Source of the DNA: Gracilimonas sp031581265 | GTDB taxonomy: Bacteria; Bacteroidota; Rhodothermia; Balneolales; Balneolaceae | Direction: 5' to 3' | Length of the DNA stretch: 5,650 nucleotides | NCBI RefSeq assembly: GCF_031581265.1 | Contig: NZ_JAVLBQ010000059.1 | Coordinates: 1-5,650 of the forward strand | Program-made: the position numbers and the translations under genes | The notes under the pieces: model-generated | Databases searched by the model: none | What the model was told of the DNA's origin: nothing | What the model saw: the letters and a program-made list of their open reading frames with translations, nothing else | In this document: in pieces, positions 1 through 4,913 of the stretch | Layout: every line of letters begins with the position of its first letter | Position numbering within the stretch: position 1 is the stretch's first letter

Positions 1-23
1 GTTTATAATACTTGTTAACCATT

Positions 24-62
24 GTATAGCAATATGTTACAAACAATCATAACATGCTATAC
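24..62. repeat. AT-rich inverted repeat (hairpin)
   Basis: GTATAGCA (24-31) is the exact reverse complement of TGCTATAC (55-62), and TGTT/AACA just inside adds pairs after a 3-nt bulge. No gene is visible around it. A T-run at 77-83 lies about 14 nt beyond the stem, too far for a standard intrinsic terminator, so I call it only an inverted repeat. It could belong to a plus-strand gene ending left of the window. Confidence 0.45.
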
Positions 63-95
63 TTCATAAGACCCTTATTTTTTGTAACGATGTAT

Positions 96-132
96 CCCAG
101 GGTTGCTACCGCTTAAGCGGTTTTACCCTGGG
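96..132. repeat. REP-like two-tier palindrome
   Basis: The outer arms CCCAGGGT (96-103) and ACCCTGGG (125-132) are perfectly complementary. They enclose a perfect 14-bp palindrome, ACCGCTTAAGCGGT (108-121), separated from them by a short asymmetric internal loop (4 nt left, 3 nt right). The GC-rich stem stands out from AT-rich flanks, and a small second hairpin follows at 144-160. The shape resembles bacterial REP/BIME palindromes mobilised by RAYT (Y1/IS200-like) transposases; that assignment is inference. It lies downstream of the minus-strand lipoprotein gene and could protect the 3' end of its mRNA, but there is no U-tract on that strand to make it a classical terminator. Confidence 0.6.
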
Positions 133-143
133 CTATTCATATA

Positions 144-160
144 TGACACCTTCAGGGTCA
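144..160. repeat. Small hairpin next to the REP-like palindrome
   Basis: TGAC (144-147) pairs with GTCA (157-160). Skipping one A, CC pairs with GG to close a TTCA loop. It sits 11 nt after the larger palindrome and may be the second half of the same REP-like unit. The stem is short and imperfect, so support is modest. Confidence 0.35.
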
Positions 161-235
161 AGAAGGAAAATAGGATTATAATTTTGTCGCCGAATTATCT
201 AACATCTACAACCCGGAGCAGGAAATGAGTTAGCT

Positions 236-1450
236 TTAATTTGTGCCAGGCTCCAATACAGCCATTTCAATTTCACCACCTGATTCACCCGGGATTGTAT
301 AAGCCACCAGTATCTTTTCACCGTTTGTAGTTATTTGAGGGAAACCGGCACTTCTGTTTACGGATATACCAGGAACAGTGTACGATGCCAATTGCTTTCC
401 TTCATGATCGTAGGAGTTAATTTTAAGATTCCCTTCTCCATTTTCTTCAGGATTTAACCAGCTTAGCCAGATTTTATCAGTGGTCATATTTAGGTCTACG
501 CGTCCCAACGGACCTTCTTCATCTACAACAATGGGTTCGTTAAATGAATTACCGCCATCATTAGAGACAGCCAGTTGGACTTTAGAAACTCCATTTGCAC
601 CCGTAAACCAAGCCAAAGCAACTCTATCACCAATTGCATCTATTGCAGGACCGTTAACAGGGCATGCGGCAATTTCCCAGTTATCGGCGTGAACCGGTTT
701 GGAACTACTCCATTGGCCTTCAGAATAAGTAGTGGTATATATATCACGGATTTCTTGATCCGTTCTGTTCCGGTAAGCAGCCACATAACCATTGTTTGTT
801 TTAGCTATGGCCGTATTACAACAGTCACATACAGCGTCATCAAGCATGAAACCCTGTACAATTTCATTATTTAAATCAATAAAAGCTCCTCTTAAAGTCA
901 TTGCCTTGTTGATATCATTGTATTCATCATTTGCTCGATTGTGGGTATTCCGACCATCCAGCCATAAAGCTAAATAGGTGGAATCGGTAGCAGGTGTCAT
1001 GCTCGAAAAACCATGTTCAGTAGGAGTACCGTCTTTGTGGGGAGTAAAAGTTTCATTCCATTGATCATCATAAGTGGTCATGTTCACATGGTAGGCATAG
1101 GCACCACCCTCAACTTTGTTGAGCCAGTGAGCAGCCATTGGATCACCATTTTGTGCGATAATTGAAGGGAAATCAGCCCAGTTTATAAACCAGGTTGAAT
1201 CGGAAGTTATAGTAGTAGGTTCAGTCCAACTTTCATCCACATAAGAAGAATATTTCAAAGAATGCTGATTTTCTGTTTCTTCAATCCAGCTCATAAAAAC
1301 AGTATTGGTATTATCGGTATATAATCTGGGAAAATAACTATTACCTGAGGTTGGTGAATCCATGGATGTTACAACTGAATCACTTTCATTAGAAGAGCAA
1401 CTCAGACAAAAGGAAATTAAGAGTAGACTAAGTATTTTTGATGTTTTCAT
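236..1450 (-). CDS. Sialidase-fold (BNR/Asp-box) lipoprotein with CDCC motif
   Basis: A 404-residue protein beginning with a lipoprotein signal: basic start, hydrophobic stretch to about residue 16, and probable lipidated Cys18 in CLSC followed by a Ser/Asn/Glu-rich linker. It is therefore probably exported and anchored in the envelope. The body is a chain of beta-propeller-like blades. A clear Asp-box, SNDGGNSF, is at 296-303, typical of the sialidase/BNR fold. A conserved-looking cluster CDCC (208-211), RDIY (235-238) and CPVNGP (263-268) matches proteins usually annotated 'sialidase family protein' or 'exo-alpha-sialidase'. I see no proof of the sialidase Arg triad, so enzymatic activity is not claimed; the Cys cluster could bind a metal or form disulfides. 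Its start lies 23 bp inside the 3' end of the upstream membrane-protein gene, which indicates co-transcription and probably translational coupling. Confidence 0.8.
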   Translation of the reverse strand: MKTSKILSLLLISFCLSCSSNESDSVVTSMDSPTSGNSYFPRLYTDNTNTVFMSWIEETENQHSLKYSSYVDESWTEPTTITSDSTWFINWADFPSIIAQNGDPMAAHWLNKVEGGAYAYHVNMTTYDDQWNETFTPHKDGTPTEHGFSSMTPATDSTYLALWLDGRNTHNRANDEYNDINKAMTLRGAFIDLNNEIVQGFMLDDAVCDCCNTAIAKTNNGYVAAYRNRTDQEIRDIYTTTYSEGQWSSSKPVHADNWEIAACPVNGPAIDAIGDRVALAWFTGANGVSKVQLAVSNDGGNSFNEPIVVDEEGPLGRVDLNMTTDKIWLSWLNPEENGEGNLKINSYDHEGKQLASYTVPGISVNRSAGFPQITTNGEKILVAYTIPGESGGEIEMAVLEPGTN

Positions 1451-1826
1451 ATTGATTTTTAAATAACTGATAGGCTAATGTTATTCCAATTAGGTGTAAA
1501 AGATTGACGGTTATAAAATACCAAATAGGCTCTGCATTGTAAGAGTTGCCTATTTCAACTAAACGCCAAAGAAAGAGTATTAGACCGAATATACAAGTAT
1601 AAATTAGCGAATTTTTATTGATTACTGTAAGAACAAGCATAGTCACCAGCCAGGTACTAACCAAAACTGATAACAAGATAATAATTACCCAAGCATCAGA
1701 AGGAAGGTAGGAGATTCCATAAAACTGAAATTCAATTCGATGGTAAAAAGTGATAATCAATCGGGCAAATCCTTCAAAAAAAAGAATTCCAAAAAATCCG
1801 GAAATAAGGGTGATGATGGGTTTCAT
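1428..1826 (-). CDS. Hypothetical four-helix inner-membrane protein
   Basis: A 132-residue, strongly hydrophobic protein that I do not recognise as a named family. Hydrophobic segments at about residues 3-28, 45-69, 73-92 and 101-122 suggest four transmembrane helices, with short polar loops and a charged C-terminus (KNQYENIKNT). Possible functional residues inside or near helices are E18, R22, R88, E91 and H111, but there is no diagnostic motif. It is the first gene of a minus-strand pair, and its last 23 bp overlap the start of the sialidase-like lipoprotein, so the two are probably made from one transcript. Whether they act together is unknown. No Shine-Dalgarno sequence is visible before ATG 1824-1826. 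Confidence 0.7.
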   Translation of the reverse strand: MKPIITLISGFFGILFFEGFARLIITFYHRIEFQFYGISYLPSDAWVIIILLSVLVSTWLVTMLVLTVINKNSLIYTCIFGLILFLWRLVEIGNSYNAEPIWYFITVNLLHLIGITLAYQLFKNQYENIKNT

Positions 1827-1915
1827 TGAACGTATTTTATGAACGTTTTGTAGTGAGAGCTAAATTATCAACAATTCATCAATAACCATAACGTCTTTAC
1901 CGGTTACAAAATAGC

Positions 1916-2033
1916 CTGGAGAAACCTCTGAGTTAAGTAACCTCGCAGCGTCCGTAAGACCTGCGAGCGTTACGGGATTCTCACCAGAAAGCCGAACGCT
2001 ACGAGGACCTACGGACGCTCGCAGGTTCTCCAG
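1916..2033. repeat. GC-rich compound inverted repeat between divergent genes
   Basis: The outer arms CTGGAGAA (1916-1923) and TTCTCCAG (2026-2033) are perfectly complementary. Inside lie two related units of about 35 bp in opposite orientation (1942-1975 and 1992-2024). AGCGTCCGTA (1947-1956) matches TACGGACGCT (2010-2019) in inverted sense, and CTGCGAGCGT (1961-1970) matches ACGCTCGCAG (2015-2024). Each unit is also self-complementary: in the left one CTCGCAG (1942-1948) pairs with CTGCGAG (1961-1967) and CCGTAA (1952-1957) with TTACGG (1970-1975). The element fills much of the 248-bp gap between the starts of the membrane-protein gene and nei. It is much richer in GC than its surroundings, as expected of a dispersed repeat. 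Its family is unknown to me. Confidence 0.7.
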
Positions 2034-2074
2034 ATAAGATTACTAACAGGTAAATGATTCAACCGTAGTTAAAT

Positions 2075-2902
2075 ATGCCTGAAGGACCCGAAATTTGGAG
2101 AGCCGCTGATAACATCAGTAAAACCATAGCTAACAAAGAAATTACTGAAATCTATTTTGCTTTCGACGAGCTTAAGGTATTTGAAGATCAACTTGTTGGG
2201 CAAAAAGTGACTTCAGTAACACCAAGAGGAAAAGCAATTATTACAGAATTCGACAATGGGTTGAATTTATACTCACACAATCAGCTATATGGTAAATGGA
2301 TGATGTCGGATAATGGAGAGGAGCCAAATACCAATCGATCACTCAGAGCCGCTATCAAAACTAAAGGTGGGGCAGCTTATTTATTTTCTGCCTCTGAAAT
2401 TGAAATGCTTAAAAATGATGAAATTGAATCGCATAGTTACATCAAAAAACTTGGTCCCGATGTAGTCCATCCTGACACTACTTACGAAGAGGTTTTATCT
2501 CGATACAGAGATGATAACTTCAAAAATCGTAAACTTGCTACTTTGTTATTAGATCAGGGATTTCTGAGTGGAGTAGGAAATTATTTACGGAGTGAGATTT
2601 TGTTTTGTGCCAAAATAGATCCTGATTTCAGACCTAAGGATTGTACACCGGAACAAATCAAAGATTTGGCTCATTATTCGATTGAATTGTCTCGCCGGTC
2701 GTACATAACAGGAGGAATTACTACTGAACCTGAATTGGTTGAAGCTTTGAAAAGGGAGGGGGCGTCAAGGAAAGAATACCGACATTATGCATATAACCGC
2801 ACTGGAAACCCATGCTATAAGTGTGGAAGAAAAATTGCGGAAATGAAAACCGGGGGACGTAAAATCTATTACTGTGAGCATCGCCAAAAAAGTGAAGAAT
2901 AA
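2075..2902 (+). CDS. nei: Endonuclease VIII (Nei), oxidised-pyrimidine DNA glycosylase/AP lyase
   Basis: A 275-residue Fpg/Nei-family base-excision repair enzyme that removes oxidised pyrimidines from DNA and nicks the abasic site by beta,delta-elimination. The start is fixed by MPEGPEI: after Met removal, Pro2 is the Schiff-base nucleophile and Glu3 the general acid. Other family landmarks are Lys53 in RGKA, the YSHNQLYG segment (66-73) typical of Nei rather than Fpg, the helix-two-turn-helix region with DQGFLSGVGNYLRSEI (160-175), and the C-terminal zinc-finger hairpin (247-270) including Arg262. Length is close to the E. coli enzyme. The oddity is the finger: Cys247, Cys250 and Cys267 are in place with the usual 2- and 16-residue spacings, but the fourth Cys position is Arg270, preceded by His269. 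It diverges from the membrane-protein gene across a GC-rich repeat. It lacks a visible Shine-Dalgarno sequence. Confidence 0.95.
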   Translation: MPEGPEIWRAADNISKTIANKEITEIYFAFDELKVFEDQLVGQKVTSVTPRGKAIITEFDNGLNLYSHNQLYGKWMMSDNGEEPNTNRSLRAAIKTKGGAAYLFSASEIEMLKNDEIESHSYIKKLGPDVVHPDTTYEEVLSRYRDDNFKNRKLATLLLDQGFLSGVGNYLRSEILFCAKIDPDFRPKDCTPEQIKDLAHYSIELSRRSYITGGITTEPELVEALKREGASRKEYRHYAYNRTGNPCYKCGRKIAEMKTGGRKIYYCEHRQKSEE

Positions 2903-2911
2903 TCGTCAGAA

Positions 2912-2939
2912 TTGGATGAAATATTGGGAGATATATTTG
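2912..2939 (+). promoter_or_regulatory. Bacteroidota-type promoter for the DUF4920 gene
   Basis: TATATTTG (2932-2939) matches the Bacteroidota -7 consensus TAnnTTTG exactly, and a TTGG at 2912-2915 lies 16-17 nt upstream as a weaker -33 element. It sits just after the nei stop codon and about 35 bp before the ATG at 2975, so the DUF4920 gene probably has its own start of transcription. Confidence 0.55.
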
Positions 2940-2974
2940 TATGTTTGGACTCCTTTTAAACCAATTAAGTGACT

Positions 2975-3469
2975 ATGAAAAAAAGTATACTATTTGTCTT
3001 ATTAATAGGATTCTCCACTCTTGCATTTGCGCAAGAATCAGAGGTTATTCGCTTGTCAGAACCGGTTCAGGTTACTGAAAATCATGAAGTTTTTGGGGCG
3101 GAAGTGGATACCTGGGGTGAGAGTACCTCACTAAAAAGTATTATCGAAAATGAAGAAGACTTATCCGGAAAAACAGTAACTCTTGAAACTGAAATTGCTG
3201 AAGTTTGTCAAAAGAAGGGATGCTTTTTTGTAGCCAATGAAGGGAGTTACTCTGCCCGCATTACTTTTAAAGATTATGGATTCTTTATTCCAACCGATTC
3301 AAAAGGGAAGAAAGTAACTTTAATCGGAACTTTTGAAGTAAAAGAACTTACTGAAGAAAAAGCAAAACATTACGCTGAGGACGCCGGTAATAATCCAGAT
3401 GCCATTAAGGGACCACAAAAAGAGTATTCTATAGTGGCAACATCCGTTAAAGTACCTAAAATTCTATAA
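2975..3469 (+). CDS. Secreted DUF4920 domain protein
   Basis: From ATG 2975 it is a 164-residue protein. A GTG two codons upstream (2969) is possible, but the ATG gives a standard signal peptide: KK, a hydrophobic core, and cleavage after AFA at about residue 19. The mature protein should be periplasmic or exported. The rest matches my recollection of DUF4920: FGAEV (40-44), a beta-rich small-domain body, EVCQKKGC (76-83) with Cys78 and Cys83, and KHYAEDAG (131-138) near the C-terminus. The biochemical role of the family is not established. The paired Cys and nearby His132 could suit metal or redox chemistry, but that is conjecture. An upstream promoter and a strong terminator 24 bp after the stop suggest it is a single-gene transcription unit. 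Confidence 0.85.
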   Translation: MKKSILFVLLIGFSTLAFAQESEVIRLSEPVQVTENHEVFGAEVDTWGESTSLKSIIENEEDLSGKTVTLETEIAEVCQKKGCFFVANEGSYSARITFKDYGFFIPTDSKGKKVTLIGTFEVKELTEEKAKHYAEDAGNNPDAIKGPQKEYSIVATSVKVPKIL

Positions 3470-3493
3470 TTCAAGATTTAATTATAAACAGTT

Positions 3494-3530
3494 AGACCTG
3501 TCAGATTTTTGAAAACTGACGGGTCTTTTT
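3494..3530 (+). terminator. Rho-independent terminator after the DUF4920 gene
   Basis: AGACCTGTCAG (3494-3504) pairs with CTGACGGGTCT (3516-3526) over 11 bp with a single G-U pair, closing an A/T-rich 11-nt loop. The stem runs straight into a T-run (3526-3530). It ends the DUF4920 transcript and separates it from the metallopeptidase gene 35 bp further on. Confidence 0.9.
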
Positions 3531-3564
3531 ATAAAGTAAATATTTAACAAAAAGACTATAATTC

Positions 3565-4056
3565 ATGCCAGAGAACGATTACTTAAAAGCTGAAGCGACT
3601 ATTTATTCAACGAAACAATTAATGGAATCTCCGGAAGTGGAGGCTATCGCTAAAAAGGTTATTGAGAAGCATAAAATGGAATTTGGTCCAGCTGAAATTG
3701 GATATTTTTTAGTGTATCCAAACTTATCAAAACAGCGGGCTGCAAAATGTATAAAGGCAAGTAGGGAAGTGAAACACTATTCGGGTAACGATTATCTAAT
3801 CGAGATTTCCGGTGAATTGTGGGATATGCTGGATAATGATACCAAAGAAATGATGCTGTACCATGAATTATTACATGTAGAGCCGGTTTTTAAGTCAAAA
3901 TCTCAAGAGTGGAAAATGACCATTCGTAAACCTGATTTTGCTGATTTTTATACTATAAATGATAAGTACGGCAATGAGTGGTATAAAACCATTCAGGCTA
4001 CTGCTTCATCCCTTTATGACCTGGATCCACGACAGGAAAGCAAGGTGAAGTTGTAA
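3565..4056 (+). CDS. Putative metallopeptidase (HELLH), phage-metallopeptidase-like family
   Basis: A 163-residue soluble protein with the zinc-peptidase signature HELLH at 100-104 (His100 and His104 as ligands, Glu101 as catalytic base), embedded in a hydrophobic helix MMLYHELLHVEP. The overall layout fits the family annotated 'putative phage metallopeptidase' (I believe PF18894): an N-terminal helical part, a strand ending LIEISGELWDML (78-89), HELLH, then a KPDFADF segment (122-128) and KYGNEW (134-139). In homologues I recall, the segment after HELLH often contains His-Asp. Here it is Pro123-Asp124, so the third zinc ligand is uncertain. No signal peptide is seen, and no other phage genes surround it, so it is probably a domesticated or simply chromosomal member. 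Substrate unknown. Its stop codon directly abuts the heptad repeat arm at 4057. Confidence 0.75.
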   Translation: MPENDYLKAEATIYSTKQLMESPEVEAIAKKVIEKHKMEFGPAEIGYFLVYPNLSKQRAAKCIKASREVKHYSGNDYLIEISGELWDMLDNDTKEMMLYHELLHVEPVFKSKSQEWKMTIRKPDFADFYTINDKYGNEWYKTIQATASSLYDLDPRQESKVKL

Positions 4057-4091
4057 GATAGGTTTTAGGTGCGAGGTGTTAGGCTTTAGAT
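4057..4091. repeat. Left heptad array
   Basis: Five consecutive 7-bp units, for example TTTAGGT (4064-4070), GCGAGGT (4071-4077) and GTTAGGC (4078-4084), with AG at a constant position in each. The array starts on the first base after the metallopeptidase stop codon. Its last base is shared with the stop codon of the four-helix gene on the other strand. It is the inverted partner of the right array. Confidence 0.7.
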
Positions 4092-4438
4092 TATTTTTTT
4101 AATAAAGTGTGGAGCATTTTTTGAACTTCATCATTAAAATCCATTGCTGTTTTAAGTATCTGAGTATTGAGTACTCCATTCTGCTCTAATAACAGTAATT
4201 GGGTTTCAAGTTCAAAACAAGAACCGAGTGAGATCCTAAGAAATCGTTTAAAATCTTTTCTGCTATCTCTGCTGCTGCCTTCAGCAATATTAGAAGGTAT
4301 AGAAATAGAAGACCTGATAATTTAATCTCGGTAAGTGTAGCGTTCTTCTTTAGGAAGTTTGGAAACAATTTCCTTGGTTTCAGATGCAAGTTCCATGCTA
4401 CGTTGCCAAACAATAAGTTTCTTGAAGTTTTTCATCAT
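4091..4438 (-). pseudogene. Four-helix bundle protein (23S rRNA intervening-sequence protein family), interrupted by one stop codon
   Basis: Reading from ATG 4433-4435 (or the adjacent ATG 4436-4438), one frame runs 114 codons to TAA at 4091-4093, the usual size of the family. It is broken only by TAA at 4322-4324, codon 38. The opening KNFKKLIVWQRSMELA is typical. After the stop, the hallmark SISIPSNIAEGSSR (43-56), a KRFLRISLGSCFELETQL core (63-80) and a C-terminal KMLHTLLKK all stay in the same frame. The family normally has Q-I-x-R at the break, so CAA to TAA, a single transition, explains it. Proteins of this family form small oligomeric helical bundles; relatives are encoded in 23S rRNA intervening sequences, and Avd of diversity-generating retroelements has the same fold. 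Function here is unknown. The clean reading frame implies recent inactivation, suppression of the stop, or a sequencing error. Confidence 0.85.
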
Positions 4439-4456
4439 CTTAAATTTTAGTTAGAG

Positions 4457-4494
4457 TTGGTTTTCTTTAAAAAGTAAGAGCAATGAAAAACCAA
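4457..4494. repeat. Stem-loop upstream of the four-helix gene
   Basis: TTGGTTTT (4457-4464) and AAAACCAA (4487-4494) are perfect inverted repeats, extendable by a C/G pair with a one-base bulge, around a loop of about 20 nt. It lies 19 bp before the start of the four-helix gene, within the leader of any minus-strand transcript. It may be a structural part of the element. There is no direct evidence of function. Confidence 0.4.
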
Positions 4495-4542
4495 TTCCTT
4501 ACAGAAAAACTTAAAAATATAAGAAGGTGCTGAAATATTTTC

Positions 4543-4591
4543 CCTAAAACCTAACATCTCGCACCTAAAACCTCATTCCTAGAACCTAATC
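4543..4591. repeat. Right heptad array
   Basis: Seven consecutive 7-bp units, mostly CCTAAAA-like (4543-4549, 4564-4570) with variants such as CCTAACA (4550-4556) and CCTAGAA (4578-4584). It is inverted relative to the left array. The final unit (4585-4591) contains the TAG stop codon of the SUI1-like gene. Read on the minus strand, that is from the neighbouring gene inward, the array presents TAG codons in all three frames. Confidence 0.7.
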
Positions 4592-4810
4592 CACCTGATA
4601 TCCCTCTTTCTCCAGGATTTTTTTGATTCGATCTACGTGATCTCCTTGAATTTCAATAGTTTTTCCTTTGATAGTGCCACCGGTACCTAACTGTGTTTTT
4701 AACTTCTTTTCAAGCTTTTCGATGACTTGTGGATTATGGGTAATTCCGCGGATTACGGATACTTGCTTTCCGCGTCTTCCGGCAGTTTCCATTTTAACTG
4801 TAACTTTCAT
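4586..4810 (-). CDS. Compact SUI1/eIF1-like translation factor (YciH family)
   Basis: A 74-residue protein that is essentially only the SUI1 domain. Landmarks are GRRGKQVSVIRGI (11-23), the paired basic/acidic helix EKLEKKLKTQ (31-40), the loop LGTGGTIKGKTIEIQGDH (41-58) with GTGG, and the closing helix ending EKEGYQVD. These are hallmarks of bacterial YciH and eukaryotic eIF1, which act at the ribosomal P site in start-codon selection. YciH is not essential in E. coli and is about 108 residues there; this one lacks the N-terminal extension. The short form is not a mis-called start: the frame upstream of ATG 4808-4810 reaches a stop at 4829-4831 with no other start. The stop codon lies within the right heptad array of the neighbouring element. 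It is downstream of, and on the same strand as, the pseudo-AAA gene, with a 103-bp gap. Confidence 0.88.
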   Translation of the reverse strand: MKVTVKMETAGRRGKQVSVIRGITHNPQVIEKLEKKLKTQLGTGGTIKGKTIEIQGDHVDRIKKILEKEGYQVD

Positions 4811-4913
4811 AGAACAAATAGTCTTTATTTAAAATTTCTTCTCATCAATATATAACGATAGAAATCCAAAATTCATTGGGCTTAAGTAAACTTTATTAAA
4901 AAAAAGATACGTT

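Larger units (their letters stand above)
4057..4591. mobile_element. Heptad-armed element carrying a four-helix bundle gene (putative IVS-like element)
   Basis: Two arms of degenerate 7-bp units flank one minus-strand gene. Positions 4061-4089 and 4544-4572 are reverse complements at 27 of 29 positions, so the roughly 535-bp unit could fold as one long-stemmed structure. Both outer ends touch stop codons of the neighbouring convergent genes (4054-4056 and 4586-4588). The cargo belongs to the family found inside intervening sequences of 23S rRNA, where a base-paired stem likewise encloses the gene. Mobility is inferred from this architecture. There is no transposase and no demonstrated target duplication. 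Confidence 0.5.

Noticed and set aside
179..186. TAATTTTG on the plus strand, a perfect TAnnTTTG match.
   Set aside because: No plus-strand gene follows it, no -33 element precedes it, and such matches are frequent in AT-rich DNA.
480..977. Three plus-strand open frames (480-692, 575-874, 792-977) antisense to the lipoprotein gene.
   Set aside because: They are low-complexity, have no recognisable domains, and lie opposite a well-supported gene with a signal peptide and Asp-box.
3565..4056. The metallopeptidase as a sign of a prophage.
   Set aside because: No capsid, tail, integrase or lysis genes are nearby. Neighbours are ordinary chromosomal genes.
4186..4413. A 75-codon minus-strand open frame inside the four-helix gene, which at first suggested a frameshifted version.
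   Set aside because: Its translation has no family similarity, while the frame starting at 4435 continues correctly to 4091 with only one in-frame stop. It is an off-frame shadow.
4811..4913. A possible separate promoter for the SUI1-like gene (TATATATTG with TTTTGG upstream on the minus strand).
   Set aside because: The -7 match has an extra base and the spacing to the upstream element is too short, so it is not convincing.
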